Source of the DNA: Himantopus leucocephalus
Taxonomy: Eukaryota; Chordata; Aves; Charadriiformes; Recurvirostridae
Assembly (NCBI GenBank): GCA_003993805.1
Contig: RSEF01000002.1
Location: forward strand, 67,303,879-67,367,878
Direction of reading: 5' to 3'
Length of the DNA stretch: 64,000 nucleotides
Position numbers and translations under genes: made by a program. The number at the start of each line of letters is the position of its first letter. The first letter of the stretch is position 1. Positions 11,026 to 23,110 of the stretch are shown piece by piece. Under the pieces are notes generated by a model. The model saw nothing but the letters and a program-made list of their open reading frames with translations. It had not been told where the DNA came from and did not search any database.

Positions 11026-14000
11026 ACGCTCCTTCACAATACATGATCGGAATAAAGCTACTGAAATACCTGTGGGGCACCATATTGCTTGGGATGAATG
11101 TACAGCTTGCAAAGGAGGTTAAGTTCAATGCAAAAAACTCAAAACAAAAAAATTGCACCACACACAGAGGGATAGACAGGACAATACTTCATGATGGTTT
11201 TGCAGATATGGCTATTTGGGGTGAGGAAAAACATGAAACAAAAACAAATTTTAAAAAAGATCAATGACTTGCAAATAGGTAAAGCTGAATAGGAAGCTGA
11301 CAAAAAGGATAAACAGCTTCAAGTACCATTTTTCTGACTGCAGCTACTCCTTCACACAGAACTGGGATACGGTTTATGCTTCCACTTTATCCTTTCAGTG
11401 AAAAATCTATCCAAGGGAACATGAGTTTAAAACAACCTACCCTGTTCTAACACAGCCCAGACATGAAGTATCTTTACTTGCATCCAGGAGATGCTCAGGA
11501 TTTGTGCATTTTTTTCTTTCACATTGCATATAAATATATTTCCTCTATATTCCCTTTCACCTCCAAGAACATAATACCCTGGCAGAGACTGAATTGTCAT
11601 CACAAGTCTTTCCTTTAAGCTGTCTGCACAATTTCGGACAGGGGAACCAGCAGAGCTCTGGGTTAAAATGAAGTACAGGACTCAGGCCATTCTGTTCTTT
11701 TTCAACCCATACCAATTTAGGTAATCCTGTAAGTCCAGCAGGGAGATGAGAAACAGGACTTTAATAAGATAAAACAGAAACATGACTCTGTGTGAATGTG
11801 CAATATTAGGTCAGTAACAACACATTACAATTAATACTTTAGGAAGAGCACTATTAAGGTGGGTCAAAAAACTCCTTTGAGGGCTGTTTTCACACCTTCC
11901 CTTCTTTACCTCATCCATGAAGGGGACGGTGACCAACCTGATAAAAGACGTTTGAAAGTTTCATTATGTATTTCTTCAGAAAAGAATGACCAACAATTTT
12001 TGTCTTAGAGACAGACTTAAACAATTGGAACAATCCAAAACTCTAACCTGAGGCCAGACTTCAAGTCCTCAGGCTGATGTCAAACAAAGCTTCAAATCTC
12101 ACCCTGCCACTTTTAGTTTGATACATTAGCTATCACACTGCAGAGTCAACCTCCCACGAAATTGATGGTGTTTCAATAGCCACAGAGAGAAACAAGTCCA
12201 GCATATTCTTAAGATAATGCTTGACTTTGAACCTAAGTCTCCCAAGCAAGCATCCTAGTTACAGATCTTAGCTACCCTCTTTTTCAAATTCCAGAAGGCC
12301 TTGCTTTCAACCCAATAAGGAATGGAAAAAACATTAAGCTTCAGAATTTCTGTACAATGGGAAAATTATTTCCCCGCCAATTCTAAATTAAATCTACCAG
12401 TGGAATTCAAAAATCAAAGTAACCCAAGTTTCAGTTCTTGCTTCAGCTAGAGTTACACCTGAATTAAATTCTAGCAGTAGGTGGGCAAGAATGGATGAAT
12501 TTAGCAGGCTACTTCAGCCTGACAGTAGGTGTGTCCATTTTGTCTTCAGATGGAAAATCTGTAAGATATAGTTAGCGTGAACTTAATCTGATCTCTAATT
12601 TCACATTCCCCTTCACCCCATCCAATCTCCAGTCTGCAATGGGCTCAAGTAAGTGATAGTGAGGTCTTTTATTTACAGAAAATTTATTGAAACTGTGTCA
12701 CATGAAAGGTCACATAGTAACACGTGTGTCTGCTAAACCATTACCTGCTGTCTGAGGTCATAGCACAGCTGTTTTCCTTTAATTAATTGAACTCAGATTA
12801 AAGCACTGGTCTACTCTGACCAGTAATGACAAAAAATAGCATCATGCAATTCTGTTTCTTGTTTCACAATTACTCATTCAGGTTACCAACAGAAAGACTG
12901 CTTCCCTTTATTACAAGCCCTGAAAGCCCTGGGCCTGGGCCCATCAACAGCCTAAAAGTTCTGCAAGCCAATTGTTCCCCCTTCCTTTTAGCTGTACCTT
13001 GTTATGTCTACAGTAGGACAACACCGACATATCCAGAGAACTAGTCAGGCAAGCTGGTTACCCTAAAAAAAAACCCACACATACGCCCCCCACAAAACCC
13101 TAATAAACAGTCATGCTGTGGAATATAGCCTCATTTTAAAGAGGTTCCTTCCTTTAGTGAGGAAACATCCACATCCTTCTTTGAGCTGCATACTACCACT
13201 CTTTCACATTTTGGTGCATAAGTCCACTGATGTCAAGAGCCCAACAGGAACACAGCTGTTCCTCCATCGCAGCTGGCTGGAGACCTAGCCTCAACTGGAC
13301 ACGGAGACTAACTGCAAAACCTAACAGATGCTCTCCCCCATCTCTGGCAGGCTCACACAATCATGAGCACTTGAATGACTTGGAGGCAACTATTCTTCAG
13401 TCAGTAAGTAGCAAGTTGTGACAGTGTACTAACACTGGGTTCATCATGACTAATTACCCCAGTCTGAAACCCTGCAAGGACAGAACTATCCACTGTCTAT
13501 TTGTTTTCCCTAGCAGCAAACAGTACAACAAGAAACAGAAAGAAGGGGCAAGAGGGAATGTACAATAGAGGAGAAGAGCTCAGATTCAGTCCTCGCACCA
13601 AGAAAAGTCACGTTTGACCAGAATCACCTCCCATTACCTTCTTGCTGGCAGCACAGCACTGAAAGCTCACATGGCACACTATTCTCACAGCCTGAAAGTC
13701 TCTGAACCGCGTGAGCACAGAAGGTCCTACAGCAGTTTCCTACGGGAAGAGCAGAACTGTCTCTGCCTTCTTGACATCTGCTCCCTTCACCCTCTTTAAG
13801 CAACAAACTAGTTCCATTCTATTTTTAGGGTTAATGATTTTTTTATTTATCCAAGCAACTTTTACCTCATTTTGGTGAACTTTTGAGAGGAAAAATGCTG
13901 TATTAGTCAGAAGTAAGTTTTGTTTTTCCTACTACCGTAATAACACACTGAAACAATTTTTATAAGGTTCTGGAAGCAAAAGAAAAATAATTTCTTTTTA

Positions 14001-14737
14001 ATTGCAGTCACTTAAAAGGACAACTTGAACTCCAATTTTCAAGCTAGAGGCAGTTTCCACAGCAGTTATAAACCCCTAAAAAGCATGCTTTATATCATAA
14101 ATGCTGAAAGAGGCTTATACTCCAGCAGCTTTAGTAAGGGCCTATAGAAAATATTGTCCTGGAAAACAGAAAAGCTGTATTACTGAGAACTTCAACATCT
14201 GAAATGTCACTGCATCAGTTCCTCTAGCAACAGCTAACATCTCTGTACACCATGAATGTGTTTTCATTCTTTTTCTACAGGCTGCTTTTAGGTTATTTAG
14301 TGTCGCCCCCCTTTCCCTGAAATCTCACAGGTCTTTATACAGGGATACATCCGGGACATGGAAGTGCTCTTTTGGCCCTCAGTAAGGATGCTGACTACAG
14401 ATTAAGCCCTGGAAGGGGAGGAGAAGGAGAACAAATAGACAAAAAAAAAAAATTTGCTCAGTTACATAAAAGCAAATCCTCAAGACAAAGCTAAAGCCAA
14501 TAGTATTCTAGTTACATCTACAAACAATGAGCTGCAGAGCTTTTGTGGCCATTACAGCAGCCTTCATTATGTTTATCATTCACTTCTTGTGTCCAGGATC
14601 CGTCAAAGCTTCCTAATTAGTTCAGTAGGCCTGATGGTCCTCTCCAAGTATTGTTTTCATTCCATGAATTGTTATCATCCCTGTTTGTCACTGATATATC
14701 AACTAAGAGCTATTTAAAAAAAGAAAAAAAAAAAAGA

Positions 14738-14762
14738 NNNNNNNNNNNNNNNNNNNNNNNNN
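14738..14762. other. Assembly gap (25 N) between A-run and T-run
   Basis: Twenty-five Ns are flanked by an A-rich run (14715-14737) on the left and an uninterrupted T-run (14763-14772) on the right. The homopolymers probably caused the break. The missing bases are unknown. Confidence 0.95.
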
Positions 14763-16194
14763 TTTTTTTTTTAACCAGGCCATGGATATGCTCACAATCC
14801 AAACGCGCCCAAACCACAGATGACATCTGTGCCTGTAAAAACGATTCATTCAACCCCCAGCCCATTCTCCCCTTAATTTACATATGAGCATCTAAGCACA
14901 CTGAATCACTCAACAGACTGCTCTTCTGTCCCATCAATGACACTGGATATTTGCAGTTGGAGACTAGAAGGGTAGGTGCATGGGTGCAGCCATTACATCC
15001 CTCCACAAGGAAACACCAGACCACTTCCAACAGAGACGTGGAAAATGTGAACTAACCTGGCATACTGCATAACTCACTATAATCTCAGAGATCATAATCA
15101 GGCACTACACCATCTTGTCTCTCTGGAAAGACCTGTGTGAACCAGAACACATTACTAGAACATCTAGCCATGACAGTCTAAGTAACACAGAATGCACTCC
15201 AACCCCAGGCTAGCTGTTCTACTGTCATTTCAAAGGCATACCTATGTCTTAAAGTGTCCTTTAACACTCCTGGCCTGTGTTTCATGCGTTAGATACATGA
15301 GAAGAAAAGGGTATTCATCTTATTCTTCAAAGTCCAAGACCAGCAGCAGTGAAATGTGTTGAAAATGGATGGCTTATAATGTATTTAGAAACACCCTACC
15401 CTAGAGTAAAGAAAAGGATACTGCTGATGTCTAGCAAAGACTCTGGGAGGTCATATAATCTATGGTTGGGCTGCATGGAGTTGGAAAAGGGACACTAGAC
15501 TGCACAACACCTGTGACTGCAATTACCTGCCAATCCATCTTTGCATTTTCGTCAGAGTGGCTAATCTCAGAACAAAGCACCACCATATGAACACACAATA
15601 TGAGAAAAACTGAGAGTCAGCCATGAAAATGCTATTATATTTGCAGAAACGCATTTCAATAGCAGTATGTGCAAGGTCTGCCTCAAATGCCAGATTAGAA
15701 TATGCCTGCTCAAGATGAGAGCTAAACAGAATTGATTCCAAGGTGTTGGGACTCCCAGCTGCAAAGTAAACTGTTGTTTCTGTGGTGGAAAACTATGTCT
15801 TTTATCTCTCATAGGAAAAAAAAAAAAGTATCATTTTTGGATGCATTAGCATAAAAACTATTGAGTTTTATTAATGGCCAGAATAATTTGTATCTATTTC
15901 AATATAAGCTGATTTCATCAATGAATGGATATAAGCCAGTGAAGTGAGACTGGCATTATAAGAAATGCCTATGTGGAGAAATTAGGAGCTGCATCCACAG
16001 GTTTGGGAAGTCAATCATCCAAATTGCATGAGATGCTGAGTGACAGAGGCATGGTATATGGCATACATGTTACACACTAATACCTATTGCCACACCCAGC
16101 TCAAGCCTCCTAAGAGGCACAAACATTAGCCAGTGGTAGATATCGGTACCCATTAGGCGATCAGCCTGCTTTGTTTTTCATTGTATTGAGTTTA

Positions 16195-17180
16195 TGTGGC
16201 AAGGTTTTGGTAGTCAGGGAGTGGGGGGAAATGGACTGCAGGGGTGGCTTCTGTGAGAAGACACCAGAAGCTGCCCCCATGTCAGAGCAAGCCAGTTCCA
16301 AGAGGAACCCACTGCTGGCCAAGACTGAGCCAGTCAGCGACGTTGGTAGCACCTCTGTGATAATGTATTTCAAAAGGGATAGAAAATACTGCACAACAGC
16401 AGCAGCCAGGAGAGAGGAGTGAGAACATGAGAGAGAAACAATCCTCCATTCACCAAGGTCAGCAAAGAAGAAGGGGGAAGAGGTGATCCAGGCACCAGAG
16501 CAGAGATTCCCCTGCAGCCCATGGTGAAGATCACGGTGAAGCAGGTTGTCTTCCTGCAGTCCATGGAGGTCCACGGTGGAGCAGATATCCACCCTGCAGC
16601 CCATGGAGAACCCCACACCAGAGTGGGTGGATGAGTCCTGGAGGAACCTGTGACACCACCCCTGCCCTGCCCCATGAAGAGCTCATGCTGAAGCAGCCTC
16701 CTGGCAGGAACTGCAACCCCGTGGAGAGGAGCCCACAAGTTTGTGAAGGACTGTACCCCGTAGGAGGGACCCCACGATGGAGCAGGGGAAGAGAATGAGG
16801 AGGAAAGAGCAGCAGAGACAAAGCATTATGAACTGATTGCAACCCTCATTACCAATGACTCTGAGCCACTTGGGGGAAGGAGTCAGAAGAGTTGGGAGTG
16901 AAGTTGAGCCTGGGAAGGAGGGAGAGGTTGGGGGAAGGCGTTTTTAGATTTGTTCTTTCTTCTCATTATCCTACTCTGATTAATTGGCAATAAATTAAAT
17001 TAACTTTCCTATGTCAAGTCTGGTTTGCTGTTGACTGTAATTGGTATGTGATCTCCCTGTCCTGATCTCGACCCACAAGCTTTTAATCATATTTTTCTCT
17101 CCCATCTTGTTGAGAAGGGGAAATGATAGAGCAACTTGCTGGGCACCTGGCAGCCAGCCAATGTCGACCCACCAAATTCA
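16195..17180 (+). mobile_element. ERVL-type long terminal repeat (probably solo)
   Basis: This is a roughly 1-kb avian endogenous-retrovirus LTR of the ERVL-like class in plus orientation. It begins TGTGGCAAGGTTTTGGTAG and ends near CCCACCAAATTCA. Recognisable parts in order are the GAGCCAGTCAGCGA and ACCTCTGTGATAA blocks of the promoter half, a variable tandem stretch of CCCATGGTGAAG/CCACGGTGGAGC words (about 16510-16790), a polyadenylation signal region with AATAAATTAAATT near 16989, and the CGACCCACAAGC and GGGCACCTGGCAGCCAGCCA tail. No gag, pol or env sequence follows, so it is most likely a solo LTR left by recombination. No target-site duplication could be assigned with confidence. Confidence 0.85.
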
Positions 17181-19093
17181 GGAAAAGCAGTCAAACACTA
17201 TTAGCCAAAAGCTACCATGCACTAAATAAAAAAACCTAAAAAATAAATGTCATCTAAACAGGAGAGAGTAGCCCACCTCAATTTCTTTTGACAAACCAGA
17301 GCATATTCTTCAATACCCTTCTGAAGATATTAACTAATAAGCCCGTTTCTCTATTCTCTCAATTATGCTATGTCAAGCCTTTCTTGTATTAAGTCAGCTT
17401 TCTCATTATCTTAAGTTAAAACAAGCGGTAAGAATTTTTTTTTTTAAAAGAAAAAGTAGCCTTTAGAAGCACAAGCTTATGTGCAGAGAAAAAAATGCAG
17501 AATGAATATGTAGAAACCTCCTGAACCTGAGCCAATTCACCTTAAAGCATGCACAAAAAAGAAGTCCTTTTGACTTAACAAAGGTGAGCATCCACTGATG
17601 TATTTCAGCAAACATATCCTGGAAATTAGCAAATGCCTTCCAGTTTAGTTAGAGCTAATACTAATTGGATGGAAAATACTGCAAATTATCGAAATGGAAA
17701 TAAATACTAAAATTTATACTAAAATATTATGTGATACTAGAATGTATTAGGACCTAAACACTGTGTGCTGGTACCTGAGATAGAGGGAGAGGCCTGGAAT
17801 ACAGCCAGCAGTCTGAGTGTAATGGTCTTGTTCTCAGGTAGCACAGCAAAATTGCAACTAACAATTAGTTAAAAAACTAACTAAACAAGACTTTCTACGT
17901 GCACATGGAGGATATTCTAGCCTGCTAGCAATTAATACCATTATCAAAAGCATAAAACTGTGACATTCTCTACTGTCAAAATTCAGTATTTACTGCACAT
18001 TATTGCCTTCTATTGAAGTTGCTGTGTTTTGGGGTTTTTTTTCTAAAGATACTGGCAGGGACCCTACAGCAAGGTACTCAACATTCTCATAGAAGAGCAT
18101 TTTATTTACTTACAAAAGGCATACTTACTGTTTACTACAGAAACAAAAGCCTCAGCTCCATGTTCTCCTCAAAAAGCTTGGCACTACGAGATCCTCAGGG
18201 TGATCTTGAGGACTACTTCAAACCAGCTACGAGCACAGCTGTAGTTAAGGCCTATGCACCCCCATCCAATATTTCCATATTCAGTAGTCAATTTACGCTT
18301 TAGCACATTAGCAAGACTCTCCCTCATGGAACAGCCAATCTTGTTTATACTACAGGAGATGAAAGCCAGATAACTTAGTATTATTTTCTCAATTCCTGCT
18401 AATATAGATACTGCCAGTATCTCCACAGCCAGAATTCAAATGCTCTCCTTTAAAGAAATAAATCCCATGTTTGCCTATGCTGTTCTGTAGTTGCTATGTC
18501 AAAACTGGCTGCACCGGAGTAAGTCTCACTATGACACAGAGGCAGTATTAAGAATTACTATCATTCTTCATCCGTGTGATTATAGAAATAATTTACCTAT
18601 CTCTGTGCCTGAAGCAGAAACTTACAGGACTTTCCTGTGGTCTTTGAAAGGAAATACATGTCTGTAAGAGCGGATGATGAGGTGAGACGTAAATAAATGC
18701 ATTTATGCTTCTCATAAATCAACCATCCTATGATACTTGAGAAGAAAAAAGGTAGCTTAGAACGCAAGCAATACATCATTCTTAAATTGCTGTCCTGCAA
18801 GAGAAAGAGAAGGAAAACTCTGAACTCTCCCACTAGCCCCTCTTGCCCCGCGCATCTCCCCTGAAACAGCCCGATTGAAATTAGCTCCAAACAGCTACTC
18901 ACAACTGCCTTCCTCTGTGGCAATCAACGGCCAGTTATGAAGCTGTACCTTAGAAGAACTTTTTGCACTGAGGAGTCAAAAGGTTTCCCAGCTCTTGCCT
19001 TATTCATATTTCATTCACACCTGCATACACACTCCAAGTGCATTTCCTTGACTTGTTCTGTGTGACTCAGACACATAAGAAGTAAACTCCTAC
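17181..19093. other. KIAA0319 intron (remaining part)
   Basis: This is AT-rich intronic sequence between the LTR and the signal-peptide exon. No repeat or exon was recognised. Confidence 0.55.
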
Positions 19094-19142
19094 CTGTTAT
19101 TGCCCACAGTAACAGGCAAAGAACACCAAGTCCAAATGCCAT
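19094..19142 (-). CDS. KIAA0319: KIAA0319 signal-peptide exon (start codon)
   Basis: This short coding exon carries the translation start. On the minus strand ATG lies at 19142-19140, and the frame MAFGLGVLCLLLWAITG is a classic cleavable signal peptide with a hydrophobic Leu-rich core. It ends at the donor ACAG|GTAGGA (last exon base 19094). Its 49 bases leave phase 1, exactly the phase needed by the MANSC exon at 9793, so the join gives Gly then SSCEQC. Human KIAA0319 has the same plan (a short Leu-rich signal peptide ending IAGCARKQC). The exon probably extends upstream as 5' UTR to an acceptor-like CCACACAG (exon from about 19182). The first non-coding exon and promoter were not identified. 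The exon is too short to show as a long open frame, which is why it is easy to miss. Confidence 0.88.
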
Positions 19143-19182
19143 GCTGCACCAGGAAGGCAGTGACGACTGCTTTTCCAACCAG

Positions 19183-21890
19183 CTGTGTGGAAATTATATG
19201 TCTTAACGTTGGTTTCCTCTAATATTGTTTACCCTGCTGTGGCCATGAAGCACTGCAACAGACAGCACAGGAAAAAAAATAGGTCAGATGTGAGCATTAA
19301 TTAGAATGTCACAGTAAAAGCCAATAGACAGGTTAAATGCAGGCTTTATTATTACTTCCTGACTTCTTGATAGATGACATAGTAGAACAGGCAAGCTGAA
19401 AATACAGAACAAATTACCTACCTGGAAACTGCATTCGCTGGTGATGCAGAAATGTCCCAGAAACATTTGCATGCTTGGACTCCTGTACCTCAAAACCCAC
19501 AAATATTGTTATCCAGACCCTGGTTTTGCTCTGACTTTAAACAGAAACTAGCAGATACCCTTAACTGAGGATTCACGGACAGTATCATCCATGCTAAAAT
19601 CCATGCAGTGTTAAGTCAGCTCTTGAGGCAGCCTTCAAGCTATTCTCTCCCAGCTATCAAGGTAATGCAAGCGGACACTTCTACAGAATATCTACGGAGA
19701 GATTCCCTAAATTCTCCAAATAAAGCAGCTTAAGCAACAAGTAGGTCTAACAAGAAATGAATAGTTCAAAGCAACATTACTCATGCAAGGAAAAAAGTTA
19801 GTTTAACCAAACTCACAACTCCCCCCACATAAAGGATCCTAAGTAGATATTTAACCAGAAAACACTTCTGTAAATGAAAATGCAGGCAGTGCTTTTTTAT
19901 GGAGAATAGCCCTTTTCAAGGCAGAGTACCCTAGTCAATTCCCTTTGATGTTCACTACCTGACTTGGTAAAGGTAATGACTTTCATATTTCAGCTGCCTA
20001 TATCTACACGATAGAAATGCTGCTAACTGGCTGCTCTTGGCAGGTTCCTTACCACACATAATTTTATATTGCAAAACACCATCTTGCTTTTTTTCCTTGC
20101 AAAAGGAAGAAGGAAGTTACTTAGACATGCTACTCTTGCTAAGGCTGATTGTACTGGAGTAGAAACCCTAGCAGCTCAGCAGCTGGACTTCTGCTCTCTG
20201 AGAAAGGAGCTTTTATAGATGGTATGTCTGTAAAGCACGGGAGTAACTGGACCGTGGTGTGCAACTTGTCCTTTTGTGACTGACCAATAAACTCCTACAA
20301 TGGAAGAAGGCTCGGAGGCAAGGATGGGCAAGGGCAATGCGCCCAGGGAACTCAGGGAATAAGGTAGGGTGTGGCTGACCACAGCTTTTGCAAAGCAAGT
20401 CGTGTATTTATCTCAACACAGAGGGGACCAGAGGTCGACCTTTGTTTTAGGTGACGGGTGTTGTTAAACACCTATCAACAGTTGAGTGGACCAACTGATG
20501 GTGTAAATGTTTCTCCCATTTAGTTTATTAAAGAGTATGAATGTCTCCCTGAGCTAGCCAGACCAGCAAATTAATACGTGGCTCAGCCCAGTAGAGAGTA
20601 TAAAAACTGAACAACTAACAAAAGAATTTTGAAGAGAGCAACGGGCTTGAGCTGGCTTCAACCCACACGTTCCTTCCCAGCAGAGGATGCCCAGTGTTGC
20701 AACGGTGAGCTTATTATACAGACCAGTAATGGGAATTACATTAGTATTGCTATTGAACTGTATACTGCCATTACTGTGTTTTGCCAAGTGCAACATACAT
20801 TTGCACTGTGGTTTCAGTATATTTTGTACTGCTTCGCTAAATCAGAAATCCTGTGTCACATCAAGTATGTCCAAATAATTAAGTCTGATATTAAAACATT
20901 ACACCTTCCATCACATGGAATATCTAAAAGAACCTGGTCAGAGAGTACCGGACTCTGACAACTTCTCAACTCTGCTCAAGACATAAGCAAAATGACCACA
21001 GATCATTACTAAAGCAAGGGGGAAAAAAAGAAAATAATAAATTAGATTTTAAAATTACTCCCAAGTACAAAATGATAAGGCTTTGGGCAAGCTTCCTGCA
21101 AAACCAAGAAAGTCTATTATTAGTTTTCCAAAAGCCTGACACTTGATTTAACAATATAACTTGACTTTTGTGACCTTTACTATCTCCAGCATCAACAGAA
21201 GTCCCCTTCCTAAGGCAGCTGCAAAGCAAACAGAACATTGAAGAGTAAGCTGGTCTCCCAATTTAGTCATATGCTGCACAATTAGAAAAATTATCTCTGA
21301 TCACAAGAAATAACTGTCACCAAAAAAAAAAAATGCACCACGCAACAACATTACACTGTTTCTAGAACAACATTATTTTGTTAGCTGCATTTAGATGTTC
21401 ACTCAGGAAACAATTTCTGACAGGATACACATAGCTGTGCTTCTCTGTAGTAAACAGGACTAATTTTGAAAGGCTTCACCTTATGAAGAGAAACAGGTTG
21501 TCTGGATGCTTCCAGGTACTACTTCTGTGATACAAACTCTTCCGCAACAGGGCCATTTTTTACTGTCTTGCATGCCCCAATTGCACTTACATCCTTCCAT
21601 CATCTACAAAGTTATCTGGTTGTGCAACAGACCAAAAGACAGAGTTCTTACTTTTTTAAGCCAAGTCATTCCAGATGTCCCACTTAGAATGCAGCCACTG
21701 AAATGGCTGAGCCCTGGGCAGTGTCAGGGTACAGTATCATGAGCAACTGATCAGAAATGAGCACTTCGGCATAGGAGGGGAAGAGGGTTTAAGTCATTCC
21801 TGAAGGTCCCATGAGGAACATCATCTTTTTATTTCACTGAAAAGGTGATGCAAATGAAATTGTTTAATTTTGCACTAAATTGAACTATGC
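19183..21890. other. KIAA0319 upstream/5' UTR intron, no recognised feature
   Basis: This is AT-rich sequence upstream of the start codon. I see no second gene, such as TDP2, which lies beyond the KIAA0319 5' end in human, and no CpG island. Confidence 0.5.
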
Positions 21891-21892
21891 AG

Positions 21893-23110
21893 ACTCACAC
21901 GATCAAGCCACAGAATGGTTGAGGTTGGAACGGACTTCTGGAGATCACCTTGTCTAACCCTTCTGCTCAAGCAGGGCAACCTGGAGCAGACTGCCAAGGA
22001 CCATGTCCAGATAGATCTGAGTATCTCAAAGGATGGAGACTCCACAACCTCCCTGGGCAACCTGTGCCAGTACTTGCTCACCCTCACAGTGCAAAAGTGT
22101 TCCCTGATGTTCAGAGGGAACCTCCTGTATTTCAGTTTGCACCCGTTGCCTGCTGGCCTGTCCCTGGGCACCACCTGGCTCAATCTTCTTTACACCCTAC
22201 CTCCAGGTATTTGTAAACACCGAAGAGGTCGCTCCAAGCCTTTTCCAGGCCGAACAACCCCAGCTCTCTCAGCCTTTCCTCAGAGGAGAGATGGTCCAGT
22301 CCCTTAATCATCTCCACTCTTTCTGTACCTCTGTATTGGTCCTGTCCTGGGGAGCCCAGAACTGGACACAGTACCCAAGGTGTGGCCTCACCACTGCTGT
22401 GTAGAGAGGAAAGATCACCTCCCTTGACTGGCTAGCAATGCTCCTCCTAATGCAGCCCATGATACCGTTAGCCTTCTTTGCAGCAAGGGCACAGTCCTGG
22501 CTCATAGTCAACTTGGGTGCCCACCAGCACCCCTAGGCCCTTTTCTGCCAATCTGCTTTACAGCTGGGTGATCCCCATGGAGTTGTTCTTCCCCATGGGC
22601 ACTTCCATTTGCTGAACCTCATGAGGTTCCTGTCAGTCCATTTCTCCAGCCTGTCAAGGTCCTTCTGGATGGTAGCACGACCCTCTAGCCTATCCACCAC
22701 TCCTCCCAGTTTTGTGTCATCAGCAAACTTGCTGAGGGTACCCTCTGCCCTATCATCCAGGTCATTATTAAGGATGTTACACATGACTGGACCCAGCACT
22801 GACCCCTTGGGTACACCTCCAGTTACTGGCCTCCAACTAGACTTTGTGCCACTGACCCTCACACTCTGGGCACAGCCATTCAGCCAGTTTTTAATCCATC
22901 TCACTCTCTGCTTATCCAGCCCCTACTTCAACAGCTTCTCTACAAGGATGTTATGGGAGACAGTGTCAAAAGCCTTACTGAAGTCAAGGTAGGCAATATC
23001 CACTGTTCTCCCCTGTCCCCACTCCAGACTTCTATAATGAAATAAGAGGTTGGTCAAGCATGACTTTCCCTTGGTGAATCTACTCTGGCTTTCAGCTAGG
23101 CACACAGTGA
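21893..23110 (-). mobile_element. CR1 LINE, 3' half with reverse-transcriptase remnant
   Basis: This is a 5'-truncated CR1 in antisense. The 3' end is at about 21893 (ACAGAATGGTTGAGGTTGG), followed by the 3' region with a CLEVREHF-type motif. Reverse-transcriptase remnants occur further right: the YLDFSKAFDTVSHNIL block at about 22965-23010, a VPKGSVLGP block near 22800 and [11 protein letters not shown] near 22735, which contains the catalytic A/F-x-DD motif. Frames are broken between blocks, so it is a fossil copy. Among the CR1 copies here it is the best preserved and gives a ruler for the others. Confidence 0.95.

Larger units (their letters stand above)
9794..16194. other. KIAA0319 intron between signal-peptide and MANSC exons (first part)
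   Basis: This is AT-rich intronic sequence. It contains a perfect 10-bp inverted repeat (10987-10996 with 11016-11025) and a 25-N gap at 14738-14762 flanked by an A-run on the left and a T-run on the right. No further exon or clear repeat was seen. The short open frames lack coding character. Confidence 0.55.

Noticed and set aside
21893..23110. Possibility that a CR1 copy is intact and active
   Set aside because: All CR1 copies here are 5' truncated with stops or frameshifts in the reverse-transcriptase region.
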